Positions 47,016 to 54,747 of a DNA stretch of 64,000 nt are shown in pieces. Location: NCBI GenBank assembly GCA_964552955.1, contig CAZKIU010000011.1, positions 24,991 to 88,990 on the forward strand, in the 5' to 3' direction. The notes beneath the pieces were generated by a model. It was not told where the DNA came from. It saw only the letters and a program-made list of their open reading frames with translations, and searched no databases. This stretch comes from UBA1413 sp964552955 (GTDB lineage: Bacteria; Bacteroidota; Bacteroidia; Bacteroidales; Prolixibacteraceae). The position numbers and the translations under genes are program-made. Every line of letters starts with the position of its first letter. Position 1 is the stretch's first letter.

Positions 47016-47840
47016 TCAGGGGGCAGGGAAGGCCGTCCGGTTAAACTGTTTCCAGATGAGGGAAGTTTTGGTTTTCACGAAGCGTTTATCGTCAATGCCT
47101 GTGATCCACCGGAAACCTTCCTCTTCCGACACGGTGAAAACCTCTTCACAATTCATCACGTCGGTAAGGGTGAGCCGGTCGGTTTCCGTCACCTGAAATC
47201 CCGACAAGCTGGCAGCGCGCAGAAGATGATCGGTGTAAATGATTCTGATAGCTCCAGTGGCAGGAGCAGGGGTGATAAGGTTGTTTTTACTGATACAGAA
47301 GAGGGCGCCTCCGGAGGCTTCAGTGACCATTCTCTTTTCGTTGAGGAAAACAGCGATTCCCTTTATCGCTTCGTCCATCCGGAAGTGTTCTGCATTCAGG
47401 AGGGGTTCCGAGGAGAGGGGGAAACGGGCCAGGGGATCCATGGAATATTTGATAAACGGCGAGACGCTGGCGGGCCGGCCTTCCTGTTCCATGGGAAAAT
47501 TTCGTTCTGGGTGGGGAACCACATCGGCAGAGTAATGGCTGGTGTGATGGGAAAAGTGGAAGGAAGCCCTGACCCAGCCGCCCATGAAGGCTTTATTTTT
47601 GTTGACCAGCCGGAGGAAAAGCCTTAATATCTCATGGTCAGGGGGTAATTCGGGGGGCCAGGGGTGGCCAAAGAAGGCGAGAAGTTCCCCGAGCCGTTGC
47701 AGGTGTGCCCCGAAAAAGGGAATATTCCCATTGGCAAACCAGAAGGCTTCCCGGGCGGTGATGCCTTCTCCCGGTCGGGAGGCAGGTGCGTCGGGGCCCG
47801 AAGAACGGAGAATGGTTCCCTGTCGTAGTACAAATTCCAT
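47016..47840 (-). CDS. Aminotransferase class IV-like protein lacking the PLP lysine
   Basis: A 274-residue protein with the fold-type IV layout (REAFWFANGNIPFFGAHLQRL as the family N-terminal half; MVTEASGGALFCISKNNLITPAP as the C-terminal half). In active members (branched-chain aminotransferase, 4-amino-4-deoxychorismate lyase) a lysine lies 33-34 residues before the Glu of the [ST]E-x2-xxN motif. Here the region FPLSSEPLLNAEHFR has no lysine, and the following Asn is replaced by Gly (TEASGGALF). It is therefore probably not a PLP enzyme, or is a diverged paralogue of pabC. The rhomboid gene on the same strand starts 2 bp upstream of it, so they are co-transcribed. Confidence 0.6.
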   Translation of the reverse strand: MEFVLRQGTILRSSGPDAPASRPGEGITAREAFWFANGNIPFFGAHLQRLGELLAFFGHPWPPELPPDHEILRLFLRLVNKNKAFMGGWVRASFHFSHHTSHYSADVVPHPERNFPMEQEGRPASVSPFIKYSMDPLARFPLSSEPLLNAEHFRMDEAIKGIAVFLNEKRMVTEASGGALFCISKNNLITPAPATGAIRIIYTDHLLRAASLSGFQVTETDRLTLTDVMNCEEVFTVSEEEGFRWITGIDDKRFVKTKTSLIWKQFNRTAFPAP

Positions 47841-47842
47841 GA

Positions 47843-48454
47843 TTATATCAGCATGAAGAGCTGGTCCAGGAAATGGGTGAGGAGAGAGGGTTTCAGGAGG
47901 GCCAGGAAAAAGAAGCCGAAGAGGGCGCCCAGGAAATGGGAGTCATGGGCGATCTGGTCAGAGTCTTTTCGGGCCATTTGCCACGAGTAGAGGAGGTAAC
48001 CAGCGGCGAAGAGAATGCCAGGAATGGGGATGAGCCCGAAGAAGTACAGTTTCTCCCATGGATTCAGGAAGATAAAGGCGAAAAGGACCGCAGAAACGGC
48101 ACCGGAAGCCCCGATGGCGTTGTAATAATAGTTGTTGCGGTGTTTGATGAGCGACCAGAGGTTGGAGGCAAGGATGCCACCGATGTAGAGCATCAGAAAA
48201 ATAGCCGTCGATTTGTTGCCGAAGAAGTAATCCAGGTAGGATTCAACTCCTCTTCCAAAGAAATAGAGAACCAGCATGTTGACGAAAAGGTGCGACCAGG
48301 TGGCATGAACCAGGGCGTGGCTGACCAACCGGTAGTACTCTTTCCCCTGGACAATTTTGGCCGCGTTGAACTGCAGCTTCTGCATCAGGTTGTCGTTGTT
48401 GAACGCCATCCAGGAGACCAGCGCGGTGAGTGCGATTATTATCCAGGTGATCAT
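47843..48454 (-). CDS. Rhomboid family intramembrane serine protease
   Basis: A 203-residue membrane protease with about six hydrophobic helices. The catalytic serine is Ser117 in GASGAVSA and the catalytic histidine His173 in AHDSHFLGALFG; ATWSHLFVNMLVLYFFG is the conserved HxxxN region of the family. Both catalytic residues are present, so it should be active on membrane substrates. It lies 2 bp before the aminotransferase-like gene. Confidence 0.9.
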   Translation of the reverse strand: MITWIIIALTALVSWMAFNNDNLMQKLQFNAAKIVQGKEYYRLVSHALVHATWSHLFVNMLVLYFFGRGVESYLDYFFGNKSTAIFLMLYIGGILASNLWSLIKHRNNYYYNAIGASGAVSAVLFAFIFLNPWEKLYFFGLIPIPGILFAAGYLLYSWQMARKDSDQIAHDSHFLGALFGFFFLALLKPSLLTHFLDQLFMLI

Positions 48455-48516
48455 TGCGTGTACTGATTATTGAAATTGTGTAACTCTGCTTTTTTGCCAG
48501 ATGTGCAGGAGCCGTA

Positions 48517-49518
48517 TTAATGCATTATTTTGTATACCATCTCCTTGAGCAACTCTCCCTGTCCGACCCCACCTGTCGTCTCCATACCCTTGCTTTTCAG
48601 GTCATATTCCCTCAGGATGCCGAAGATTTCAAAGAGTCTGGTTTTTCCAAATTTACGGGAGGCTTCGATGTAGTTCCTGACGATAAAGGGGCTGACGCCC
48701 ATTGCCGATGCTGCGGCTTTTTCTGACTTATCGGTCAGGAAATGGTATTTGAACAGCTTCGAGAAATAGGAGAAGAGCACCCCCATGGTCGGTTGCATGG
48801 GGCAGGCGGAGGGGTTGGCTCCGAAGTAGTTGATGATTCTGTTGGCCTTCAGGATATTACCAGTGCCCAGGGCGTCGGTGAGCTCAAAGGCGTTGTACTC
48901 CTTGCTGATGCCGATATTCTTCTCCACATCATCAGGAGTGATCTTGTGGCCAGCAGGAACCACCAGGGAGAGTTTGCCGATTTCGTTGACAATTTTGCTC
49001 AGGTCGGTGCCCAGAAAATCGGTGAGCATCTGGGAGGCTTGAGGGGTGATGGTATACCCCTTGCTCCTGATGTATTGATCCACCCACGCCGGGATCTGGT
49101 AATCGCGGAGCCGTTTGGTTTCCAGGTAAACGGTTTTGCTCTGGATGGCTTTGCTCTCGGGAGTCCGCCCGTCGGGTTTGGCATATTTGTAGTTAATAAC
49201 CAGGATGGTGGACTTCATGGGGGAGTCCAGGTATTTGACAAAAAGCTTGAGGTTTTTCCAGGACTGGGCTTCCTTGACGATGATCACCTGGTGGGTGGCC
49301 ATCATGGGAAAGCGGCGGGCCGCTTCGATGACCGTGAGTATGTCAGTATCCTTGCCGTAAAAGATGGTCTGGTTAAAGCTCTTCTCCGCCGCAGTAAGGA
49401 CATTCTCCTCGATATAATCGGAGATTTGGTCGGCATACCAGGGTTCATCACCGCACAGGAAATATACGGGATGGTAGATTTTGTTTTTAAGGTTGGCCAG
49501 AATCTGATCGTGTTCCAT
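48517..49518 (-). CDS. holA: DNA polymerase III subunit delta
   Basis: A 333-residue clamp-loader delta subunit. It starts with the YFLCGDEPWYADQI segment typical of HolA, then TIFYGKDTDILTVIEAARRFPMMATHQVIIVKEAQ, and has the EIGKLSLV and AAASAMGVSPFIVRNYIEAS segments of domain III. It lacks a P-loop, as expected for delta. It opens the beta clamp during replication. The ATG is 1 base after the amn stop, so the two genes are translationally coupled. The opposite-strand HsdR_N gene lies upstream of amn, an arrangement common in Bacteroidota. Confidence 0.9.
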   Translation of the reverse strand: MEHDQILANLKNKIYHPVYFLCGDEPWYADQISDYIEENVLTAAEKSFNQTIFYGKDTDILTVIEAARRFPMMATHQVIIVKEAQSWKNLKLFVKYLDSPMKSTILVINYKYAKPDGRTPESKAIQSKTVYLETKRLRDYQIPAWVDQYIRSKGYTITPQASQMLTDFLGTDLSKIVNEIGKLSLVVPAGHKITPDDVEKNIGISKEYNAFELTDALGTGNILKANRIINYFGANPSACPMQPTMGVLFSYFSKLFKYHFLTDKSEKAAASAMGVSPFIVRNYIEASRKFGKTRLFEIFGILREYDLKSKGMETTGGVGQGELLKEMVYKIMH

Positions 49519-49519
49519 A

Positions 49520-50290
49520 TCAGAATTTCAGGTGTTTGACCGATTGACCGTTGTTTTTGATTTCCATCAGGGATTCGATGCCAACGTTAAGGTGGTTTTC
49601 GACGTAGAGGGAAGTGACCTTGTGGTCGCTGGCTTCGGTTTTTACGCCGGTGGAGATCATGGGTTGGTCGGAGACGAGAAGCAGGGCGCCCGAGGGGATG
49701 GAGTTGGCGAAGCCCACGACGAAAATCGTGGCGGTTTCCATATCGATGGCCATGGCGCGGGTTTTTCCGAGGTATTTTTTAAACCGTTCATCCCATTCCC
49801 AAACCCGTTTGTTGGTGGTGAAAACGGTACCGGTCCAGTAGTCGAGGCCTTTGTCACGGATGACATGCGACACGGCGCGTTGGAGGTTAAAGGCAGGGAG
49901 GGCGGGTATTTCCGGAGGCAGGTAGTCGTTGGAAGTTCCGTCGCTGCGGATGGCTGCGATGGGCAGAATGAGGTCACCCAGTTGGTTTTTGGATTTCAGA
50001 CCTCCGCATTTGCCCAGAAAGAGGACCGCCTTGGGGTTGATCGCGCTGAGCAGATCCATGATGGTGGCTGCGTTGGGACTGCCCATGCCGAAGTTGATGA
50101 TGGTGATCCCCTCGGCGGTGGCACTGGGCATATTCCGTTTTTCCCCGTTCACGGGAACCCCGAAACGCTGGGCAAACATCTCCACATACAGCTGAAAATT
50201 GGTCAGCAGGATAAATTCCCCGAACTGGTCGAGGGCCTGCCCGGTATAACGGGGCAACCAGTTGGCTACGATTTCTTCTTTGGTCTTCAT
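49520..50290 (-). CDS. amn: AMP nucleosidase (short form)
   Basis: A 256-residue nucleoside phosphorylase-family protein that hydrolyses AMP to adenine and ribose-5-phosphate. NFGMGSPNAATIMDLL, FLGKCGGLK, GDLILPIAAIRSDG and the C-terminal MAIDMETATIFVVGF (Met-Glu-Thr substrate motif) place it in the PNP/UDP superfamily. It is the short Bacteroidota form, lacking the N-terminal domain of E. coli Amn (about 480 aa). I choose ATG 50290; the frame extends to 50380 over the divergent gene's start without any support. Confidence 0.85.
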   Translation of the reverse strand: MKTKEEIVANWLPRYTGQALDQFGEFILLTNFQLYVEMFAQRFGVPVNGEKRNMPSATAEGITIINFGMGSPNAATIMDLLSAINPKAVLFLGKCGGLKSKNQLGDLILPIAAIRSDGTSNDYLPPEIPALPAFNLQRAVSHVIRDKGLDYWTGTVFTTNKRVWEWDERFKKYLGKTRAMAIDMETATIFVVGFANSIPSGALLLVSDQPMISTGVKTEASDHKVTSLYVENHLNVGIESLMEIKNNGQSVKHLKF

Positions 50291-50365
50291 ACTACGACTC
50301 CGGTAAATTATACTAATTTCGTAATAGCTATATAGTGACAAAAATAACAATTTGGCCGGGGAACC

Positions 50366-50869
50366 ATGCAAAAACTGCAATTACCTGAATATACTTTTCG
50401 TACCACTGAGCGGGAGGGGCGCAGGTTCATTTTTGACTCCTTCAGGCAGCGGTGGGTGCGGCTGACGCCTGAGGAGGAGGTGCGCCAGCGTTTTGTGCGG
50501 TTTTTGCAGACGGAGAAGGGGGTTCCAGCCACTTTGATGGCCGTGGAAAAAAAAGTGGAGGTCAACGGATTGCCACAACGCTTTGATTTGCTGATCTACG
50601 ACCGTAAGGGAGCTCCTCTTGTGGTGGCTGAATTCAAGGCTCCGGGAGTGGCCATCACCCAGGAGGTCTTTGATCAGGCCCTCCGTTACAATAGCGTTCT
50701 GAAGGCCCCCTATTTCATGGTATCCAATGGAATGAGCCATTTTTCATGCAGGATAGATTTTGCCTCTCATAGGGCGTCTTACCTGGACCATATCCCTGAT
50801 TTCCGGGAGATGACCGGAGCAACATCGGGACTGGCCGCCAACGGCCAAACCGCAGACGGTACCCAATAA
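50366..50869 (+). CDS. Stand-alone type I restriction HsdR N-terminal (PD-(D/E)xK) domain protein
   Basis: A 167-residue protein with one HSDR_N-like domain. The nuclease core can be read: Asp74 in RFDLLIY and Glu89-x-Lys91 in VAEFKAP, followed by a helix and VSNGMSHFSCRID. No ATPase/helicase part is attached and no hsdM/hsdS is near, so it is not a restriction enzyme; its conserved place next to holA in Bacteroidota suggests a housekeeping DNA role. The last 12 residues are low-complexity and merge into the repetitive DNA that follows. Confidence 0.75.
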   Translation: MQKLQLPEYTFRTTEREGRRFIFDSFRQRWVRLTPEEEVRQRFVRFLQTEKGVPATLMAVEKKVEVNGLPQRFDLLIYDRKGAPLVVAEFKAPGVAITQEVFDQALRYNSVLKAPYFMVSNGMSHFSCRIDFASHRASYLDHIPDFREMTGATSGLAANGQTADGTQ

Positions 50870-51060
50870 CTACCAACTACCAACCAACATTTTTTAACTT
50901 CCAACCAGTAACCGGTACCCCATAACGGTACTCCATAACGGGCAGCTGAAAATTGGGCAGCCACCGACCAGTAAAAGTACGCAATATGGGGCCGAAAAAG
51001 GGCAGTCGCTAACCAGCAAGGGTCAACCGGTACCCTGGTCTCAGGGTTTGCCGGAATTAC
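50870..51060. repeat. Low-complexity degenerate repeats (ACCAACT, GGTACCCCATAACGG)
   Basis: Short words such as AACTACC/ACCAACC, then CGGTACCCCATAACGG/CGGTACTCCATAACGG, then GGGCAG and ACCAGTAAAAG/ACCAGCAAGG recur imperfectly over about 190 bp. No gene or motif is recognised in 50870-51137. Confidence 0.5.
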
Positions 51061-51137
51061 GCTTCAAATCAGGCTTCCTTTTCTTCCTTCTCACCCGGGC
51101 TCACCTCCCTCACTTACTTATATTCTTGCATTTACCC

Positions 51138-52103
51138 TTACTCCTTCTCCTTCAGCTGATCTTCCTCCTCCTTCTTCTCCTTCTTTTCCTTCTGTTTATC
51201 CTTTTCTCTCCTGTTATGTTTCTTAACCTCGACCTCATCCCCCTCTTCCTCCCCTTTTCTCCGCTCGTTTTCAGTCATGATATAACAGTCGGGGACGAAG
51301 GTCTGTTCCGAAATGGGGGGCCGCACATAGCCGCCTTGTTTGGGACGGGGCCCCAGCTCCAGGTTGGGTAGCTCCACGTCCTGGTAAGGAATCATCGAGA
51401 GGAGATGGCGTATGCAGTTGAGCTGTGCCTTTTTCTTGTCATCGCTTTCCACCACGAACCAGGGGGTCTGTTTGGTGTCGGTGTAAGAGAACATCTCATC
51501 CTTGGCTTTGGAGTATTCCACCCATTTCTCGCGGGAGACAGTATCCATGGGGCTGAATTTCCACCTTTTGGTAGGGTCGGTGATCCTGTTGCGGAATCTT
51601 TTTTCCTGCTCCTCTTCGCTCACGGAAAACCAATATTTGATAATGATGATGCCTGAGCGCATCAGCATCCGCTCGAAGCTGGGACAGGAACGCAGGAACT
51701 CCCAATACTCCTCCTCTGTGCAGAATCCCATCACCTTTTCGACCCCGGCCCGGTTGTACCAGCTTCTGTCGAAGAGGACGATTTCTCCGCCTGCCGGCAA
51801 ATGGGGCACATAGCGCTGGAAATACCACTGGGTTTTTTCTCTTTCGGTGGGTACCCCCAGGGCAACCACCCTGCAGATCCTGGGATTCAGAGGCTCAGCA
51901 ATTTTCTTGATGACTGCCCCTTTGCCGGCCGCATCCCGCCCTTCAAAAAGAACAACCACTTTCAGCTTCTCACTTTTTACCCAGTTCTGAAGCTTGACCA
52001 GTTCCACGAATAACTCTTTCATTTCCGATTCATAGAACTTGGTTTTCAGTTTTCCCGATTTGCTGAATTTTTTCATGTCGGCGGTATCTATTGGTTTGAA
52101 CAC
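51138..52103 (-). CDS. ppk2: Polyphosphate kinase 2 family protein with charged C-terminal tail
   Basis: A 321-residue PPK2 (GTG at 52103; ATG 52076 also possible). Walker A is FEGRDAAGKGAVIKKIAE, followed by the LID and DRSWYNRAGVEKVMG (Walker B/substrate region) and RFRNRITDPTKRWKFSPMD. It transfers phosphate between polyphosphate and nucleoside phosphates. After the conserved YVRPP end of the fold comes a tail of about 45 residues that is almost entirely Glu, Lys, Asp and Arg (from ERRKGEEEGDEVEV on). Such a long charged tail is not part of the PPK2 core; it might bind polyphosphate or a partner. The corresponding DNA is a purine-rich tract. Confidence 0.85.
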   Translation of the reverse strand: MFKPIDTADMKKFSKSGKLKTKFYESEMKELFVELVKLQNWVKSEKLKVVVLFEGRDAAGKGAVIKKIAEPLNPRICRVVALGVPTEREKTQWYFQRYVPHLPAGGEIVLFDRSWYNRAGVEKVMGFCTEEEYWEFLRSCPSFERMLMRSGIIIIKYWFSVSEEEQEKRFRNRITDPTKRWKFSPMDTVSREKWVEYSKAKDEMFSYTDTKQTPWFVVESDDKKKAQLNCIRHLLSMIPYQDVELPNLELGPRPKQGGYVRPPISEQTFVPDCYIMTENERRKGEEEGDEVEVKKHNRREKDKQKEKKEKKEEEDQLKEKE

Positions 52104-52274
52104 CTTAAGTTATGAAAAGTGGATCACATTCAATCGGGTTTTCATAACAATTCGTTTATCGGTGTAATTCAGGCTGACGATGGATGACATATTAATCGGA
52201 TAGTTTATGTTAATGTCCGGTATTTTGACCAAAAAAGAGTAACTTGCATCTTCTAAACCATTAAAACGAATATT

Positions 52275-52844
52275 ATGGCTGATTGGTGGCTAACCCTTAC
52301 TCTGGCGCAGAAAATTTTCTGGTGTATCGCCATTCCCTTTTCCCTTTTGTTTATCGTCCAGACCATCCTCACCTTTACAGGCCTCAGCGCTGAGGATGCC
52401 GATGCTACAGGTGACAGTGATGCCTCTATACATGGCGATACGGGCATCGATTTTCAGTTTCTAACCCTGAAGAACCTGATCGCCTTTTTTACGATTTTCG
52501 GCTGGACCGGCATCGTTTGTCTGGGATCGGGCATGACACTGTTCCCCTCAGTGGTGGTCGCCTTTGTAGCCGGACTGGTTATGATGCTGATTATGGCCTC
52601 GCTGATATATGGAATGGGCAAACTGAGTGACGACGGCACCCTGAAGATCCGCAATGCCATCGGCAAATCGGGAACCGTCTACCTTCCTATACCGCCCAAA
52701 AGAGGAGGCACCGGGCAGATCCAGATCAAGGTGCAGGGCCTCCAAACCCTCGAGGCCATGACCGACGATCCGGACGGCTTCAAAACCGGACAGGTGGTAG
52801 AGGTGATCGAGGTCCTTAAGGGGGATATACTCCTGGTCAGGTAA
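52275..52844 (+). CDS. NfeD-like membrane protein (YqiJ/YuaF type)
   Basis: A 189-residue protein with an N-terminal membrane helix (about 10-35), an acidic loop (SAEDADATGDSDASIHGD), two more membrane helices (about 63-115) and a C-terminal OB-fold-like domain (IGKSGTVYLPIP, GQIQIKVQGL, VVEVIEVLKGDILLVR). This is the layout of YuaF/YqiJ proteins, which work with flotillins. The flotillin gene follows at 53218 on the same strand, separated by the minisatellite array; in related genomes the pair is usually adjacent. No promoter element of the TAnnTTTG kind is clear upstream. Confidence 0.7.
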   Translation: MADWWLTLTLAQKIFWCIAIPFSLLFIVQTILTFTGLSAEDADATGDSDASIHGDTGIDFQFLTLKNLIAFFTIFGWTGIVCLGSGMTLFPSVVVAFVAGLVMMLIMASLIYGMGKLSDDGTLKIRNAIGKSGTVYLPIPPKRGGTGQIQIKVQGLQTLEAMTDDPDGFKTGQVVEVIEVLKGDILLVR

Positions 52845-52845
52845 C

Positions 52846-53150
52846 GGAATCTGGAGTCTGGAATCTGGAATCTGGAGTCTGGAATCTGGAATCTGGAGTC
52901 TGGAATCTGGAATCTGGAGTCNNNNNNNNNNNNNNNNNNNNNNNNNNNNNNNNNNNNNNNNNNNNNNNNNNNNNNNNNNNNNNNNNNNNNNNNNNNNNNN
53001 NNNNNNNNNNNNNNNNNNNNNTCTGGAATCTGGAATCTGGAGTCTGGAATCTGGAATCTGGAGTCTGGAATCTGGAGTCTGGAATCTGGAGTCTGGAATC
53101 TGGAGTCTGGAATCAGGAATCTGGAGTCTGGAATCAGGAATCTGGAGTCT
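52846..53150. repeat. Heptamer minisatellite array between NfeD and flotillin genes, with gap
   Basis: Begins 1 bp after the NfeD-like stop. Units are 7 bp (GGAATCT, GGAGTCT, near the end GGAATCA), often grouped in triplets of 21 bp. It contains a 100-N gap at 52922-53021, so its real length is unknown. The 373 bp from 52845 to 53217 hold only this array and a short tail before the flotillin ATG. Confidence 0.9.
52922..53021. other. Assembly gap (100 N) inside the minisatellite
   Basis: Exactly 100 N inside heptamer repeats. Unlike the other two gaps, the 55-bp flanks are not identical, so repeat copies are probably missing. Confidence 0.95.
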
Positions 53151-53217
53151 TGAATATCAGAAGATTAGAATGTTGGAATATTAGAATAGTGTGGAATCTT
53201 TTTAATAATAAATAGTT

Positions 53218-54618
53218 ATGGGACAATATGTTATTTTTCTGGTCACGGCGGCCGTATTTTTCGTGTTTATCCTGATTGTCTCCTTTTTCAGGAGGTACAA
53301 GCGATGTCCTTCGGACCGCATTCTGGTGGTCTACGGGAAGGTAGGCAAGGGTGGCGATGCGGAGTCGCGGTCGGCCAAGTGTATTCACGGGGGTGCGGCC
53401 TTCATCTGGCCGGTGATTCAGGATTACTCCTTTCTGGATCTGACCCCTTTCTCGATTGAGATCAACCTGACGAGTGCGCTGAGTAAGCAGAACATCAGGG
53501 TGGATGTGCCCTCGCGGTTTACGGTGGGGATCTCCACAGAAGAGGGGGTGATGAACAATGCCGCTGAGCGATTGCTGGGACTGTCGATCACCGACATCAG
53601 CAACCTGGCCAAGGACATCATCTTCGGGCAGTTGAGGCTGGTGGTGGCCACCATGGACATCGAGGAGATCAACAGCAACCGCGATAAGTTTCTGGCGGCG
53701 GTCTCCTCGAATGTGGAGGCGGAACTCAAGAAGATCGGTCTGAAGCTGATCAACGTGAATGTGACCGATATCACCGATGAGTCGGGGTATATCGAGGCGC
53801 TGGGTAAGGAGGCTGCGGCCAAGGCGATCAACGATGCCAAGATCAGTGTGTCGCAGAAGAACCGTGACGGTTCCATCGGGGAGGCCGAAGCGATGAAAGA
53901 GCAGCGTGTGGAGGTGGCCCGGGCGAATGCCACGGCAGTAGAGGGAGAGAACACGGCCAAGATCACCATTGCCAATTCGAATGCCGACCGGCGTCAGAAG
54001 GAAGCCGAAGCGGAACGTCTTGCAGTGGCGGCCGAGAAGGTGGCCGAGGCTAAGGCACTGGAGGAAGCCTATGCAGCAGAAAAGGCAGCAGAAACCGTGC
54101 GTGCTATTCGTGACAAAGCCAGCCAGCAGGCCGACATTATCGTTCCGGCAGAAATCGACAAAACCCGTATTGAGATTGCCGCCGAGGCGATAGCCGAACA
54201 AACCCGTCGCCAGGCCAAGGGTGAAGCCGATGCCATCTTCATGAAGATGGAAGCCGAAGGCAAGGGGATCTTCGAAATCCTGAGCAAGCAGGCCGAAGGG
54301 TATCAGAAACTGATGAAGGCCGCGGGCGACGACTCACGCAGCGCCGTGATGCTGATGATCGCCGACAAGCTGCCCGAACTGGTCAAAACCCAGGTAGAGG
54401 CCATCAAGAACCTGAAGATAGACAAGATAACCGTGTGGGATACCATGGGATCGGGTAAGGACGGCAAATCGCCCGCTACGGCCAATTTCCTCTCAGGCAT
54501 GCTGGGGTCCATTCCTCCGTTTGAAGAACTCTTCAAAATGGCCGGACTGGAACTTCCCGATTACCTCAAAGGCAAGAAGGTGGAAGACGCCGAAGTCGTT
54601 GACCCTGAGAAAAAGTAA
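53218..54618 (+). CDS. Flotillin-like protein (YuaG/FloT type)
   Basis: A 466-residue SPFH protein. A membrane anchor lies at about residues 4-24 (YVIFLVTAAVFFVFILIVSFF), the SPFH/band-7 domain at about 30-195, and an Ala/Glu-rich coiled coil with repeated AEA/EAE motifs at about 195-350, then a C-terminal region ending DYLKGKKVEDAEV. Flotillins form membrane microdomain scaffolds. With the NfeD-like gene upstream it makes the standard bacterial pair. A strong bidirectional terminator follows. Confidence 0.9.
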   Translation: MGQYVIFLVTAAVFFVFILIVSFFRRYKRCPSDRILVVYGKVGKGGDAESRSAKCIHGGAAFIWPVIQDYSFLDLTPFSIEINLTSALSKQNIRVDVPSRFTVGISTEEGVMNNAAERLLGLSITDISNLAKDIIFGQLRLVVATMDIEEINSNRDKFLAAVSSNVEAELKKIGLKLINVNVTDITDESGYIEALGKEAAAKAINDAKISVSQKNRDGSIGEAEAMKEQRVEVARANATAVEGENTAKITIANSNADRRQKEAEAERLAVAAEKVAEAKALEEAYAAEKAAETVRAIRDKASQQADIIVPAEIDKTRIEIAAEAIAEQTRRQAKGEADAIFMKMEAEGKGIFEILSKQAEGYQKLMKAAGDDSRSAVMLMIADKLPELVKTQVEAIKNLKIDKITVWDTMGSGKDGKSPATANFLSGMLGSIPPFEELFKMAGLELPDYLKGKKVEDAEVVDPEKK

Positions 54619-54653
54619 GAAGAGTTGTCACCCCCGGTGACCTGTTCAATATT

Positions 54654-54692
54654 AAAAAGCCTGAGGTTGCATATGCGACCTCAGGCTTTTTT
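54654..54692. terminator. Bidirectional intrinsic terminator between flotillin and metallopeptidase genes
   Basis: Stem AAAAAGCCTGAGGT with its complement ACCTCAGGCTTTTT, extended by GC/GC around the loop ATAT (one mismatch), with an A-run on one side and a T-run on the other. It serves the two convergent genes. Clearest terminator in the window. Confidence 0.9.
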
Positions 54693-54747
54693 AGTATGAT
54701 TATTAAGACCGGGAAAAGGGTGAGTGGTGATTTTGTGCTATAAAGAA

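Noticed and set aside
50366..50869. The HsdR N-terminal protein as part of a restriction or defence island.
   Set aside because: No helicase, methylase or specificity gene is nearby and it sits at the holA locus.
52846..53150. The heptamer array as a CRISPR or coding repeat.
   Set aside because: Units of 7 bp are far too short for CRISPR and would not keep a reading frame.
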